Of a DNA stretch of 27,264 bases, positions 1 to 6,362 are shown piece after piece. The position numbers and the translations under genes were made by a program. The notes beneath the pieces were generated by a model. It made no database searches. It was not told where the DNA came from and was given only the letters and a program-made list of their open reading frames with translations. Numbering within the stretch: the first letter of the stretch is position 1; every line of letters begins with the position of its first letter. The stretch lies in NCBI RefSeq assembly GCF_047971885.1, contig NZ_JBKEAE010000082.1, positions 1 to 27,264 on the forward strand, read 5' to 3'. The stretch comes from Tropicimonas sp047971885 (lineage in GTDB: Bacteria > Pseudomonadota > Alphaproteobacteria > Rhodobacterales > Rhodobacteraceae).

Positions 1-207
1 GCTGGGAAACCCTCTCTCAGCCACTCGAACCCATGCCCCTTGACCTCGCCGCCTGAAAGACCGATCCATCACATGCCCGGAGCGTGCCGCCAGAAATTTC
101 CACAGCATTTGCGACACGACCCCGCAGTCTACACGGCAACCGCTCCAATCCCAGGCCGGCTAAAGCCGTGGGGTTTACTGATCCCCTATCGGGGACTCTA
201 AAAGGAA
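1..207. other. Non-coding edge region, possible element debris
   Basis: No reading frame here resembles a known protein, and no RNA gene is recognisable. The stretch lies directly upstream of the broken recombinase fragment and is probably decayed mobile-element DNA. Positions 24-48 resemble the tRNA-Arg 3' segment at 597-621 in the same orientation: with one gap, roughly 20 of 26 positions agree, including the shared blocks TCGAACCC and CCCCTTGA. That could be a decayed attachment-site copy, but TCGAACCC-type strings occur in every tRNA T-arm and chance or another tRNA remnant is possible. Confidence 0.3.
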
Positions 208-617
208 GTGTGCGTCCGTCCAAAACTTGGTGCGCCGCTACAAACTCATGATCGGCTTGTCGAAGCCGACAGCGAATCCGTCATTCGTGCCTACGAGAAG
301 CGTATTGGCGACCTCGAAAGGATCGCATGGTCATACGCGAGAAAATCGAAAAATGCGGCAAACCGCTGGCCACCTACGAGGATACGTTCGAACACTCGAT
401 GAACTTTCTCTCAAACCATTGGAAAATATGTGAAAATAGACAAATCGAACACCGTCAAACGGTCCTGAAATTGGCATTTGCGGACCAACTGGCATATGAC
501 CGTGAAAACGGTTTTCGAACACCAGAAAGACCCTTACCGTTCAAGGCTTTAGTGGATATTTGCGGTGGCAATTTAGGAATGGCGCGCTGGGGAGGATTCG
601 AACCCCCGACCCCTTGA
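208..617 (+). pseudogene. C-terminal remnant of a serine recombinase, frameshifted
   Basis: Two frames together rebuild the C-terminal end of a resolvase/large serine recombinase. From about 250 one frame reads DRLVEADSESVIRAYEKRI, a typical coiled-coil segment. Near 320-327 the homology jumps to the next frame (one base appears missing), which continues REKIEKCGKPLATYEDTFEH, then FLSNHWKICEN, TVLKLAFADQLAY and GFRTPERPLPFKAL. This matches the conserved tail of that family (FL.NPWKLW, VLKLAFADRLAY.R..GFRT). The N-terminal catalytic domain with the active-site serine is absent, so the gene cannot be functional. The frame stays open past 580 into the antisense strand of the tRNA-Arg gene and stops at 617. 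The position, pointing at the tRNA 3' end, is what a recombinase at the edge of a tRNA-integrated element would look like. Family assignment is from remembered motifs; the exact 5' limit is uncertain. Confidence 0.75.
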
Positions 618-656
618 TTCGTAGTCAAGTACTCTATCCAACTGAGCTACCAGCGC
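580..656 (-). tRNA. tRNA-Arg (anticodon ACG)
   Basis: The minus strand folds into a full cloverleaf. The acceptor stem is GCGCTGG paired with CCAGCGC, the D-arm reads GCTC...GAGT, and the anticodon stem is CTTGA/TCAAG around loop CTACGAA, giving anticodon ACG. The T-arm carries GTTCGAAT-type loop sequence with one G-U pair in the stem. The discriminator is G and the CCA end is encoded. It decodes CGN arginine codons after A34-to-inosine editing, as is usual in bacteria. Its 3' end (580) faces the recombinase relic on the opposite strand, and the gene is intact despite the adjacent element remains. Confidence 0.97.
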
Positions 657-733
657 GTGAGACGTTCAGATAGCGGCGGTGGCCCGGCGATGCAAGGGGC
701 AAAATCCAACTTCCCGGGCGTTGCCGGCACGGG

Positions 734-2110
734 TCATTTGGGAAGCCGGATTTCGAAGGTTGTGCCTTCGGGGCCGCTTTGCACCAGCCGCAGGTCGCCG
801 CCGTGGCCGCGCACCAGTTCGGCCGAAATGGCGAGCCCGAGACCCGAGCCGCCCTTGCGCGCTCCGCCCTGGAAGGGCTGGAACAGATATTCCACCGCTT
901 TTGGCGGCAGGCCGGGGCCGGTGTCGGAAACGGTCAGCGTCCAGGCGTGATCGCTTTGCTCGGCAGAGAGGCGAATCTCTCCGGCCCTGCCCGAAGCGGC
1001 AATTGCCTGATGCGCGTTACGGACGAGATTGGCCAGAACCCGGAAAAGCTGCTCGGGGTCGGCGCGCAGCGACAGCCCCGGCGGAATATCCGCGACAAGT
1101 TCGAGCCGCGCATCCCCGGCGGCCAGCCGTTCGTTTTCCAGCATGTCCGAGACCAGCGGCAGAAGCTGGACATGTTGCAGGCGCGGCGCGGGCTCCTCGG
1201 CCTTGCCGAAGGCCAGGGTCGATTCGCACAGCGATACCGCACGCGAGATCGAATTGACCAGCTTGGGGGCGGCGCGCTTCACGCGCGGATCGTCGCTGTC
1301 CTCCATCCGGTCGGCGAACAATTGCGCGGTGGTCAGGATGTTGCGCAGATCGTGGCTGATCTTGGCCACGGCAGCGCCGAGCTGCGCCAGCCTGTCTTTC
1401 TGGCGAAGCGCGGTGGTCAGGCTGGTTTCCATCGAACGCAGCGCCTCTTCCGCCTCGCGCAGTTCGGCGACGCTGGCTTCGGGCGAGATGATGTGACGGG
1501 CATCCTCGGGGGCCGCGGCATAGGCCGTCATCGCTGCAACCAGCTTGCGGATCGGCACCACAAGCAGACCGCGCACGGCGAGAAACAGCATCAGCGCGGT
1601 AACGACCGAGATTACGGCCGACAGGATCAGGACCCGCACCCCGTAGTCGATCATGCCGTTGCGCAATTCGTCGCTCAGCATGGTGATCTCGATCAGCAGC
1701 CCCGCCTGCTGGACGGGTTCCCCGATGACACGGATCACCTCGGTCCGCGGATCGGCCAGGCAGGCGATCGCATCGCGGATCAGGTCCCACGGGCCGGCGT
1801 TGCGCAGGTCATAGGTGGCGTGGACCGGCTCGGGGATCGGCGACGAGAGGACAAGCTGGCGCATCTCGTCGCGGCGCAGCACCACGTTCAGCACGCCCGC
1901 GTTTTCCAGCAGCTCCGCCTCGAGACCGGCATCGATCATCTCGTCGGTTGCCAGCAGCGACAGCGAGGCGATCTGCGCCCGCTCGAGCCGCGCCTGAAGG
2001 AAATCCTCGCGGAAACGGGCGACCGAGGGAACGAATATCAGCACTTCGGCCAGCATGACGAAGACAACCGTCAGCATCAGGAACCGGCCCGAAAGCGAAT
2101 TGAAGAACAT
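734..2110 (-). CDS. Membrane sensor histidine kinase
   Basis: Inner-membrane two-component sensor kinase of 458 residues. The first transmembrane segment is about residues 10-30, a sensor region of about 125 residues follows, and the second membrane segment is at about 158-186 with a HAMP-like linker to about 235. The H-box is ISHDLRN with the phospho-acceptor His253. The ATPase domain shows the N-box NLVRNAHQA (361-369), G1 DTGPG (396-400) and G2 GGSGLGL (420-426). I chose the ATG at 2110: it lies 14 bases after the upstream flavoprotein stop and begins just before the first membrane segment. A longer frame starting at 2170 would overlap that gene. It is the last gene of an operon with the flavoprotein and TVP38 protein. 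No response regulator is present nearby, so the partner must be encoded elsewhere. The signal is unknown. Confidence 0.9.
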   Translation of the reverse strand: MFFNSLSGRFLMLTVVFVMLAEVLIFVPSVARFREDFLQARLERAQIASLSLLATDEMIDAGLEAELLENAGVLNVVLRRDEMRQLVLSSPIPEPVHATYDLRNAGPWDLIRDAIACLADPRTEVIRVIGEPVQQAGLLIEITMLSDELRNGMIDYGVRVLILSAVISVVTALMLFLAVRGLLVVPIRKLVAAMTAYAAAPEDARHIISPEASVAELREAEEALRSMETSLTTALRQKDRLAQLGAAVAKISHDLRNILTTAQLFADRMEDSDDPRVKRAAPKLVNSISRAVSLCESTLAFGKAEEPAPRLQHVQLLPLVSDMLENERLAAGDARLELVADIPPGLSLRADPEQLFRVLANLVRNAHQAIAASGRAGEIRLSAEQSDHAWTLTVSDTGPGLPPKAVEYLFQPFQGGARKGGSGLGLAISAELVRGHGGDLRLVQSGPEGTTFEIRLPK

Positions 2111-2124
2111 CTGCTTCTGAACCC

Positions 2125-3540
2125 CTAGGGAACGTGCCGCTGGACGATGCCAACGAGCCTCTTGATCCAAGGGTTATCAAACAGCCGGGGCGAGAAATAG
2201 GCCCCGGCGGCACGCTTGCCGGCCTCACCCAGCGTCGGATAGGGCAGGACGGCGCCGCTCAGCGCCCGCAGCGGCATCCGGTTGGCGGCCATCAGCGCCC
2301 AGGGCGCGATCAGATCGCCCGCCCCCGGCCCCAGAATCGCCACGCCGACAAGGTGGCCGCGCACCGCCAGCAGCTTGACGAGCCCTTCGGCACCCCCTTC
2401 CACAACGGCGCGGTCGTTGGCGGAAAACGGCTCGCGTATCACCTCGAGCCGCTCGCCGTGACGGGCGCGTGCCTGCATTTCGGTCGCGCCGATCCGGGCA
2501 AGCTCGGGATCAGTGAAGATCGCGCGCGGGATAATGTCCTGTCGCGCCCGCGCCGGCAGGCCGAACAGGATCGTCCGGGCGACAACGCCGGCGTGATGGG
2601 ATGCGACGTGGGTCTGCTGCATGCCGCCCGTCACGTCGCCGATGGCATAGACGCGCCGGTTGCTGCTCCGCAGGTGCGCATCGACGGCGACCCCCGCATC
2701 GTCATGGGCAACCCCCGCGACATCCAGGCCCAGACTGCCGAGATTGGGGCACCGGCCCGTTGCAACCAGCAGATGTGAGCCGCGAAAACCGCCTGACGTC
2801 GTTTCCACGGCAATCTGGCCGTTCTCGGTGCGGACATGCCCGATCGTGGTCTGCTGACGAAATGCGACACCTTCGGCGGAAAGGCGGCCGACCAGCAATC
2901 CGGCCAGTTCCCGATCCTCGCCGCCCAGCACGTCCGCCGCCTCGACAACGGTCACCGCGCTGCCGAGCCGCCGGAACGCCTGCGCCATTTCCACCCCGAT
3001 CGCACCGCCGCCGATCACGATCAGATGTTCGGGCAAATCCCGCAGGCCGAACAATGTCTCGTTGGTCAGGTAGGGCACATCGGCAAGCCCCGGGATCTGC
3101 GGGAGCGCCGGCGAGGATCCGGTGGCGATAACGAAACGACGGGCCACAATCGCCGTATCGCCGGCACGAACCTCGTCTGGCGCGGTGAAACGGCCGTAGT
3201 CGCGGATGACCTCGACCCCGAGTTCCTCGAACCGCTGCTGGCTGTCGTGTGGCGCGATGGTGGCGATACTGCGTCGCACATGATCCATGACGGCATCGAA
3301 ATTGACCCGTGGCGCCACCGGCGCAATCCCGAATGCGCCGCCGCTGCCCAGCATATGCGCGTGCCGGGCGGCGGCGATCAGCGCCTTCGACGGGACGCAC
3401 CCGTGATTCAGGCAATCCCCGCCCATCCGCCCGCCTTCGAGAAGGACAACCCGCGCACCCAGCTGCACCGCCCCCGCCGCCAGCGACAGCCCGCCGGCGC
3501 CCGCTCCGATCACGCAGAGGTCGGTCCTGATCCGGCGCAT
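2125..3540 (-). CDS. FAD/NAD(P)-dependent disulfide oxidoreductase, mercuric-reductase/DLD-like
   Basis: Class I pyridine-nucleotide disulfide oxidoreductase of 471 residues, the usual family length. The FAD-binding motif GAGAGG is at 12-17, the redox-active pair Cys43-Cys48 sits in GGDCLNHGCVPSK, the NAD(P) Rossmann motif GGGAIG is at 177-182, and the second FAD contact AIGDV is at 299-303. In dihydrolipoamide dehydrogenase the C-terminal catalytic base is His in HPT...E; here the motif reads YPTLGE with Tyr434 and Glu439. That is the arrangement of mercuric reductase or soluble transhydrogenase relatives. The extra C-terminal Cys pair of true MerA is absent, so genuine mercury reduction is unlikely. 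The physiological substrate is unknown. It starts three bases after the TVP38 gene stop. Pairing of these two families is a recurring arrangement in bacteria, as separate genes or fused, which suggests a shared membrane-linked redox role. Confidence 0.88.
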   Translation of the reverse strand: MRRIRTDLCVIGAGAGGLSLAAGAVQLGARVVLLEGGRMGGDCLNHGCVPSKALIAAARHAHMLGSGGAFGIAPVAPRVNFDAVMDHVRRSIATIAPHDSQQRFEELGVEVIRDYGRFTAPDEVRAGDTAIVARRFVIATGSSPALPQIPGLADVPYLTNETLFGLRDLPEHLIVIGGGAIGVEMAQAFRRLGSAVTVVEAADVLGGEDRELAGLLVGRLSAEGVAFRQQTTIGHVRTENGQIAVETTSGGFRGSHLLVATGRCPNLGSLGLDVAGVAHDDAGVAVDAHLRSSNRRVYAIGDVTGGMQQTHVASHHAGVVARTILFGLPARARQDIIPRAIFTDPELARIGATEMQARARHGERLEVIREPFSANDRAVVEGGAEGLVKLLAVRGHLVGVAILGPGAGDLIAPWALMAANRMPLRALSGAVLPYPTLGEAGKRAAGAYFSPRLFDNPWIKRLVGIVQRHVP

Positions 3541-3543
3541 GGG

Positions 3544-4275
3544 TCAGCGACTGTCATCGCGCCGGAGCGCGCGCAGGATCATCGGCAGCGCGGCCAGCGC
3601 GCAAAGCCCGAGGATCGGAAGCAGCACCGGCGGGCTGAAGATCACGCCCGGATCGGGCGCCTCGCCGGCAGCGATCAGCTTTCCCAGACCGGCCCCGAGC
3701 GAGGTATAGACAATCGCCGCCGGAGCAATGCCGAGAACGGTGGTGATCGCATAACGGCGCAACGGAACGCCCACCAGCGCCGGAAGGAGATTGGCAACGA
3801 AAAAGGGAACCAGCAGCACCAGCCGGATCAGAAACAGCATCTCCCACTGGTTTGCATCGATCCCGTCCTTGAACCGCCTTATCCGCCCGTCAGCCGCGTC
3901 CATCCGTGCCGCCAGCGCCGTGCCGACCCCCTGGCGCGCCGCCAGAAAGATCCCGATCGCGCCCAGGCTGGCGCCGGTCACGTTCAGCAGCGCGCCGGGA
4001 AAGACGCCGAACAGAAAGCCGCCCGCCAGCGTCGCGGCCGTGGCACCCGGCAGGCTGAGCGCGACAACCGCCGCATAGGCGAGAACGAAGGATACGGTCG
4101 TGACGAGAACATGCGCATCGCGAAACGCCAGCAGGGCCTCCTGATTCTCGGCCAGCGCCTCGAAGCTCAGAACGCCGCGCAGGGTGACGGCACCGGTCGC
4201 CGCCGCAAGCCCGATCAGGATCAGCGGAAGCACCCGCAGCCGGGTGCCGGAACCTTGTTTCGTCATCTCTTTCAC
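3544..4275 (-). CDS. TVP38/TMEM64 family membrane protein
   Basis: Polytopic inner-membrane protein of 243 residues in the SNARE-associated/DedA-like VTT superfamily. A signal-anchor-like segment is at 14-34. The core domain runs from about 60 to 205 and includes SLPGATAATLAGGFLFG (74-90), the small-residue-rich segment GASLGAIGIFLAARQG, and the re-entrant type segment RLVLLVPFFVANLLPALVG (151-169). A further membrane segment is near the C-terminus. Members act in lipid scramblase-like or transport functions, but the bacterial role is poorly defined. It is the first gene of the operon with the flavoprotein and histidine kinase. The start at 4275 is a GTG; an ATG at 4266 is an equally possible start, and neither has a strong ribosome binding site. 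Confidence 0.85.
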   Translation of the reverse strand: MKEMTKQGSGTRLRVLPLILIGLAAATGAVTLRGVLSFEALAENQEALLAFRDAHVLVTTVSFVLAYAAVVALSLPGATAATLAGGFLFGVFPGALLNVTGASLGAIGIFLAARQGVGTALAARMDAADGRIRRFKDGIDANQWEMLFLIRLVLLVPFFVANLLPALVGVPLRRYAITTVLGIAPAAIVYTSLGAGLGKLIAAGEAPDPGVIFSPPVLLPILGLCALAALPMILRALRRDDSR

Positions 4276-4573
4276 CGATCAGGGTACTTTCACCACCATT
4301 CCCTAATGCGCCCAACATGCGACACCGAAAGGCGACGCGACAGGGGGGTCACGCGCGGTTGATCCGCCTGTGGCGATATTGTGATGCGATGGCCGATCCG
4401 GTGGCGGCGTGTTACATCGGCCGGCGCGGGCCGTCCGAATTGTTGCACGAACCCGGCGACAGCGAATTGACTTGATGCCGGGAAGCGCGTAGAGGGCTGA
4501 CTTCGAGATAGACGCGCCTTCGAATCCGCCGCCGGATTTGGGCCAATACGCTAGAATTGACGGAGACGGAGCG
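4276..4573. other. Divergent intergenic region, TVP38 operon / rpmH
   Basis: About 300 bases separate the divergent TVP38 and rpmH starts. It holds the rpmH promoter candidate (4467-4495). The minus-strand promoter of the TVP38-flavoprotein-kinase operon must also lie here, but I could not find a convincing -35/-10 pair for it. No small gene, RNA gene or repeat is apparent. No DnaA-box cluster was seen, so there is nothing to suggest an origin here. Confidence 0.5.
4467..4495 (+). promoter_or_regulatory. Likely sigma-70 promoter of rpmH
   Basis: TTGACT (4467-4472) is followed after 17 bases by TAGAGG (4490-4495). The -35 is close to consensus and the -10 is weak. This would give an rpmH leader of about 70 bases. 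A strong promoter is expected for this ribosomal-protein gene. The ribosome binding site is GGAG/CGGAG just before the ATG at 4574. Confidence 0.5.
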
Positions 4574-4708
4574 ATGAAACGCACCTATCAGCCTTCCAAC
4601 CTCGTCCGCAAGCGCCGGCATGGATTCCGGGCGCGCATGGCAACGAAAGCCGGCCGCAAGATCCTCAATGCCCGCCGCGCGCGTGGCCGGAAGGCGCTCA
4701 GCGCATAA
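4574..4708 (+). CDS. rpmH: 50S ribosomal protein L34
   Basis: A 44-residue basic protein, exactly the usual L34 length. It starts MKRTYQPSNLVRKRRHGF and continues with the conserved ARMATKAGRKILNARRARGRK pattern in two parts, ending in LSA. L34 is a late-assembling, rRNA-bound protein of the large ribosomal subunit. A GGAG ribosome binding site precedes the ATG. rnpA begins 12 bases downstream, the near-universal rpmH-rnpA pairing, so both are likely co-transcribed from the promoter at 4467. Confidence 0.98.
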   Translation: MKRTYQPSNLVRKRRHGFRARMATKAGRKILNARRARGRKALSA

Positions 4709-4720
4709 GGCCGGGCGGCC

Positions 4721-5080
4721 ATGCTGGCCACCCTCACCAGACGCGCCGATTTCCTGGCCGCGGCCCGCGCGGGCCGCGCCGGAACACCGGGATTCCTGTT
4801 ACAGGCGCGCAAGCGCCGCGAGGACGAGGCCGACCCGACGATCACGCGGGTCGGCTTTACCTGTTCGCGCAAGGTCGGCAACGCGGTTGCCCGCAACCGC
4901 GCCAAACGCCGCCTGCGCGCCGTCGCCCGGGACGTTCTGGCGCATGGCGGGCGGCCCGGGTGGGATTACGTGCTGATCGGCCGCGCCGGGACGACGGCAA
5001 CGCGACCGTTCGACAGCCTCGTGACCGATCTGGAATGTGCGCTCCGGCGTGTGCATCGGCCCGGAACCAGCCGGACATGA
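4721..5080 (+). CDS. rnpA: Ribonuclease P protein component
   Basis: Protein subunit of RNase P, 119 residues, which binds the catalytic RNA and assists removal of 5' leaders from pre-tRNAs. The hallmark RNR motif is present as RNRAKRRLR (58-66), preceded by the conserved VGFTCSRKVGNAV segment (44-56). The N-terminal LTRRADFLAA matches the family start. It lies between rpmH and yidD. Its stop codon overlaps the yidD start (ATGA at 5077-5080), so translation of the two is probably coupled. Confidence 0.97.
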   Translation: MLATLTRRADFLAAARAGRAGTPGFLLQARKRREDEADPTITRVGFTCSRKVGNAVARNRAKRRLRAVARDVLAHGGRPGWDYVLIGRAGTTATRPFDSLVTDLECALRRVHRPGTSRT

Positions 5081-5334
5081 GCCCGCTCGCACTGCTTCTG
5101 TCCCTGCCGGTGCGCGGCTACCGGCTGATATTCTCGCCATGGGTCGGCCACAATTGCCGCTACCAGCCGACCTGTTCGTCCTATGCGCTCGAAGCGTTGC
5201 GCAGGCATGGCGCTTTCCGGGGCGGCTGGCTGGCCATACGGCGGATCGGGCGCTGCCATCCGTGGGGGTCGAGCGGCTACGACCCGGTTCCGGGGAGCGA
5301 CCCCGAACACGATTGCGCCCATCGCCACGAATGA
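5077..5334 (+). CDS. yidD: Membrane protein insertion efficiency factor YidD
   Basis: Small protein of 85 residues in the YidD (haemolysin-like, UPF0161) family. It is thought to help YidC insert membrane proteins, working at the inner face of the membrane. Diagnostic features are the N-terminal amphipathic helix, YRLIFSPWVGHNCRYQPTCS (15-34) with its paired cysteines, and the C-terminal GRCHPWGSSGYDPVP (58-72). The ATG overlaps the rnpA stop by four bases. Unlike the commonest arrangement, yidC does not follow at once: ttcA and a GGDEF-EAL gene come between. Confidence 0.95.
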   Translation: MSPLALLLSLPVRGYRLIFSPWVGHNCRYQPTCSSYALEALRRHGAFRGGWLAIRRIGRCHPWGSSGYDPVPGSDPEHDCAHRHE

Positions 5335-5421
5335 CATCATCTGCGGCGAAAGCTGTTTGCCCGCGACGGTCAAGCTGACATAAGGCATGCCATGAAAGGC
5401 CGGCCATCCCAGGGATCCCGC

Positions 5422-6285
5422 ATGCTCGACACCGATGCCGAAGACATCCATCCGCTGTTTCACGGCGCCCCGTCATCGACCGGGTTCCGGAAGCTGCGCA
5501 AGCGGATCGTCCGCAACGTGCGCGAAGCGGTCGAGCAATACGGCATGATCGAGCGCGGCGCACGCTGGCTCGTCTGCCTGTCGGGCGGCAAGGACAGCTA
5601 TACCCTGCTCGCCGCGCTGCACGAATTGCAATGGCGCGGGCTGCTGCCGGTGGATCTGCTGGCCTGCAACCTCGATCAGGGGCAACCGGGCTTTCCGGCG
5701 ACGGTTCTGCCGGAATTTCTCGCGCGGATGGGCGTGCCGCACCGGATCGAATATCGCGATACCTATTCCATCGTCATGGACAAGGTGCCCGAGGGGCGGA
5801 CCTATTGCGCGCTCTGCTCGCGGCTGCGGCGCGGCAATCTCTATCGCATCGCGCGCGAGGAAGAGTGCAGCGCGGTGGTGCTGGGCCATCACCGCGACGA
5901 CATTCTCGAAACCTTCTTCATGAACCTTTTTCACGGCAGCCGGCTGGCAACCATGCCGCCGAAGCTTGTCAACGAGGAGGGCGACCTCTTCGTTTATCGT
6001 CCGCTGGCCCATGTGGCCGAGGCCGATTGCGATAAATTCGCGCGGGCGATGAACTATCCGATCATCCCCTGCGATCTTTGCGGCAGCCAGGACGGGCTGC
6101 AACGCCGGCAGATCAAGGCGCTGATCGACGGGTGGGAAGCAAATCACCCGGGCCGGCGGCAGAAGATGTTCCGCGCACTGATGAATACCCGCCCGTCGCA
6201 CCTGCTCGATCCGGCGCTGTTCGACTTTGCCGGGCTGACCCGGAGCGCGGAAAATTCGACCGAAATTGCGCCGAAACTCCGGTAG
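5422..6285 (+). CDS. ttcA: tRNA 2-thiocytidine(32) synthetase TtcA
   Basis: Iron-sulfur, ATP-dependent tRNA thiolase that makes 2-thiocytidine at position 32 of certain tRNAs. With the chosen start it has 287 residues. The PP-loop SGGKDS is at 54-59, and two CxxC pairs that hold the [4Fe-4S] cluster are Cys129/Cys132 (CALC) and Cys217/Cys220 (CDLC). GHHRDDILETFFMNLFH (155-171) is also characteristic. Two starts are possible: ATG 5392, with AAGG six bases ahead, and ATG 5422, with AGGGA six bases ahead. I prefer 5422 because MLDTDAEDIHPLF resembles the usual N-terminus and its ribosome binding site is better. The 57-base gap after yidD has no obvious terminator. Confidence 0.93.
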   Translation: MLDTDAEDIHPLFHGAPSSTGFRKLRKRIVRNVREAVEQYGMIERGARWLVCLSGGKDSYTLLAALHELQWRGLLPVDLLACNLDQGQPGFPATVLPEFLARMGVPHRIEYRDTYSIVMDKVPEGRTYCALCSRLRRGNLYRIAREEECSAVVLGHHRDDILETFFMNLFHGSRLATMPPKLVNEEGDLFVYRPLAHVAEADCDKFARAMNYPIIPCDLCGSQDGLQRRQIKALIDGWEANHPGRRQKMFRALMNTRPSHLLDPALFDFAGLTRSAENSTEIAPKLR

Positions 6286-6322
6286 GCCGTTAAGACCCTG
6301 CTGACACCCGGGCTCTAACCTC

Positions 6323-6354
6323 CCTCGCGACGGCGCTCCGCCGCCGAAGCGAGG
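6323..6354 (+). promoter_or_regulatory. Hairpin covering the ribosome binding site of the GGDEF-EAL gene
   Basis: CCTCGC (6323-6328) pairs with GCGAGG (6349-6354), and inside it CGGCG (6331-6335) pairs with CGCCG (6339-6343) across a CTC loop. The 3' arm contains most of the GAGGA ribosome binding site (6351-6355), which is seven bases from the ATG at 6363. If the leader folds this way, translation initiation would be restrained. The pairing is read directly; a regulatory role is inference. Confidence 0.5.
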
Positions 6355-6362
6355 ACCGGACC

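Noticed and set aside
779..2128. 449-codon plus-strand frame opposite the histidine kinase
   Set aside because: The minus strand carries all kinase boxes; the plus-strand product has no domain.
2125..3540. True mercuric reductase (merA)
   Set aside because: No N-terminal metal-binding domain, no C-terminal cysteine pair and no mer genes nearby.
2836..4362. 508-codon plus-strand frame across the flavoprotein and TVP38 genes
   Set aside because: Shadow of two clear minus-strand genes; composition low-complexity and no recognisable motif.
4276..4573. Replication origin next to rpmH
   Set aside because: No DnaA-box cluster or AT-rich unwinding segment was seen, and dnaA/dnaN are absent.
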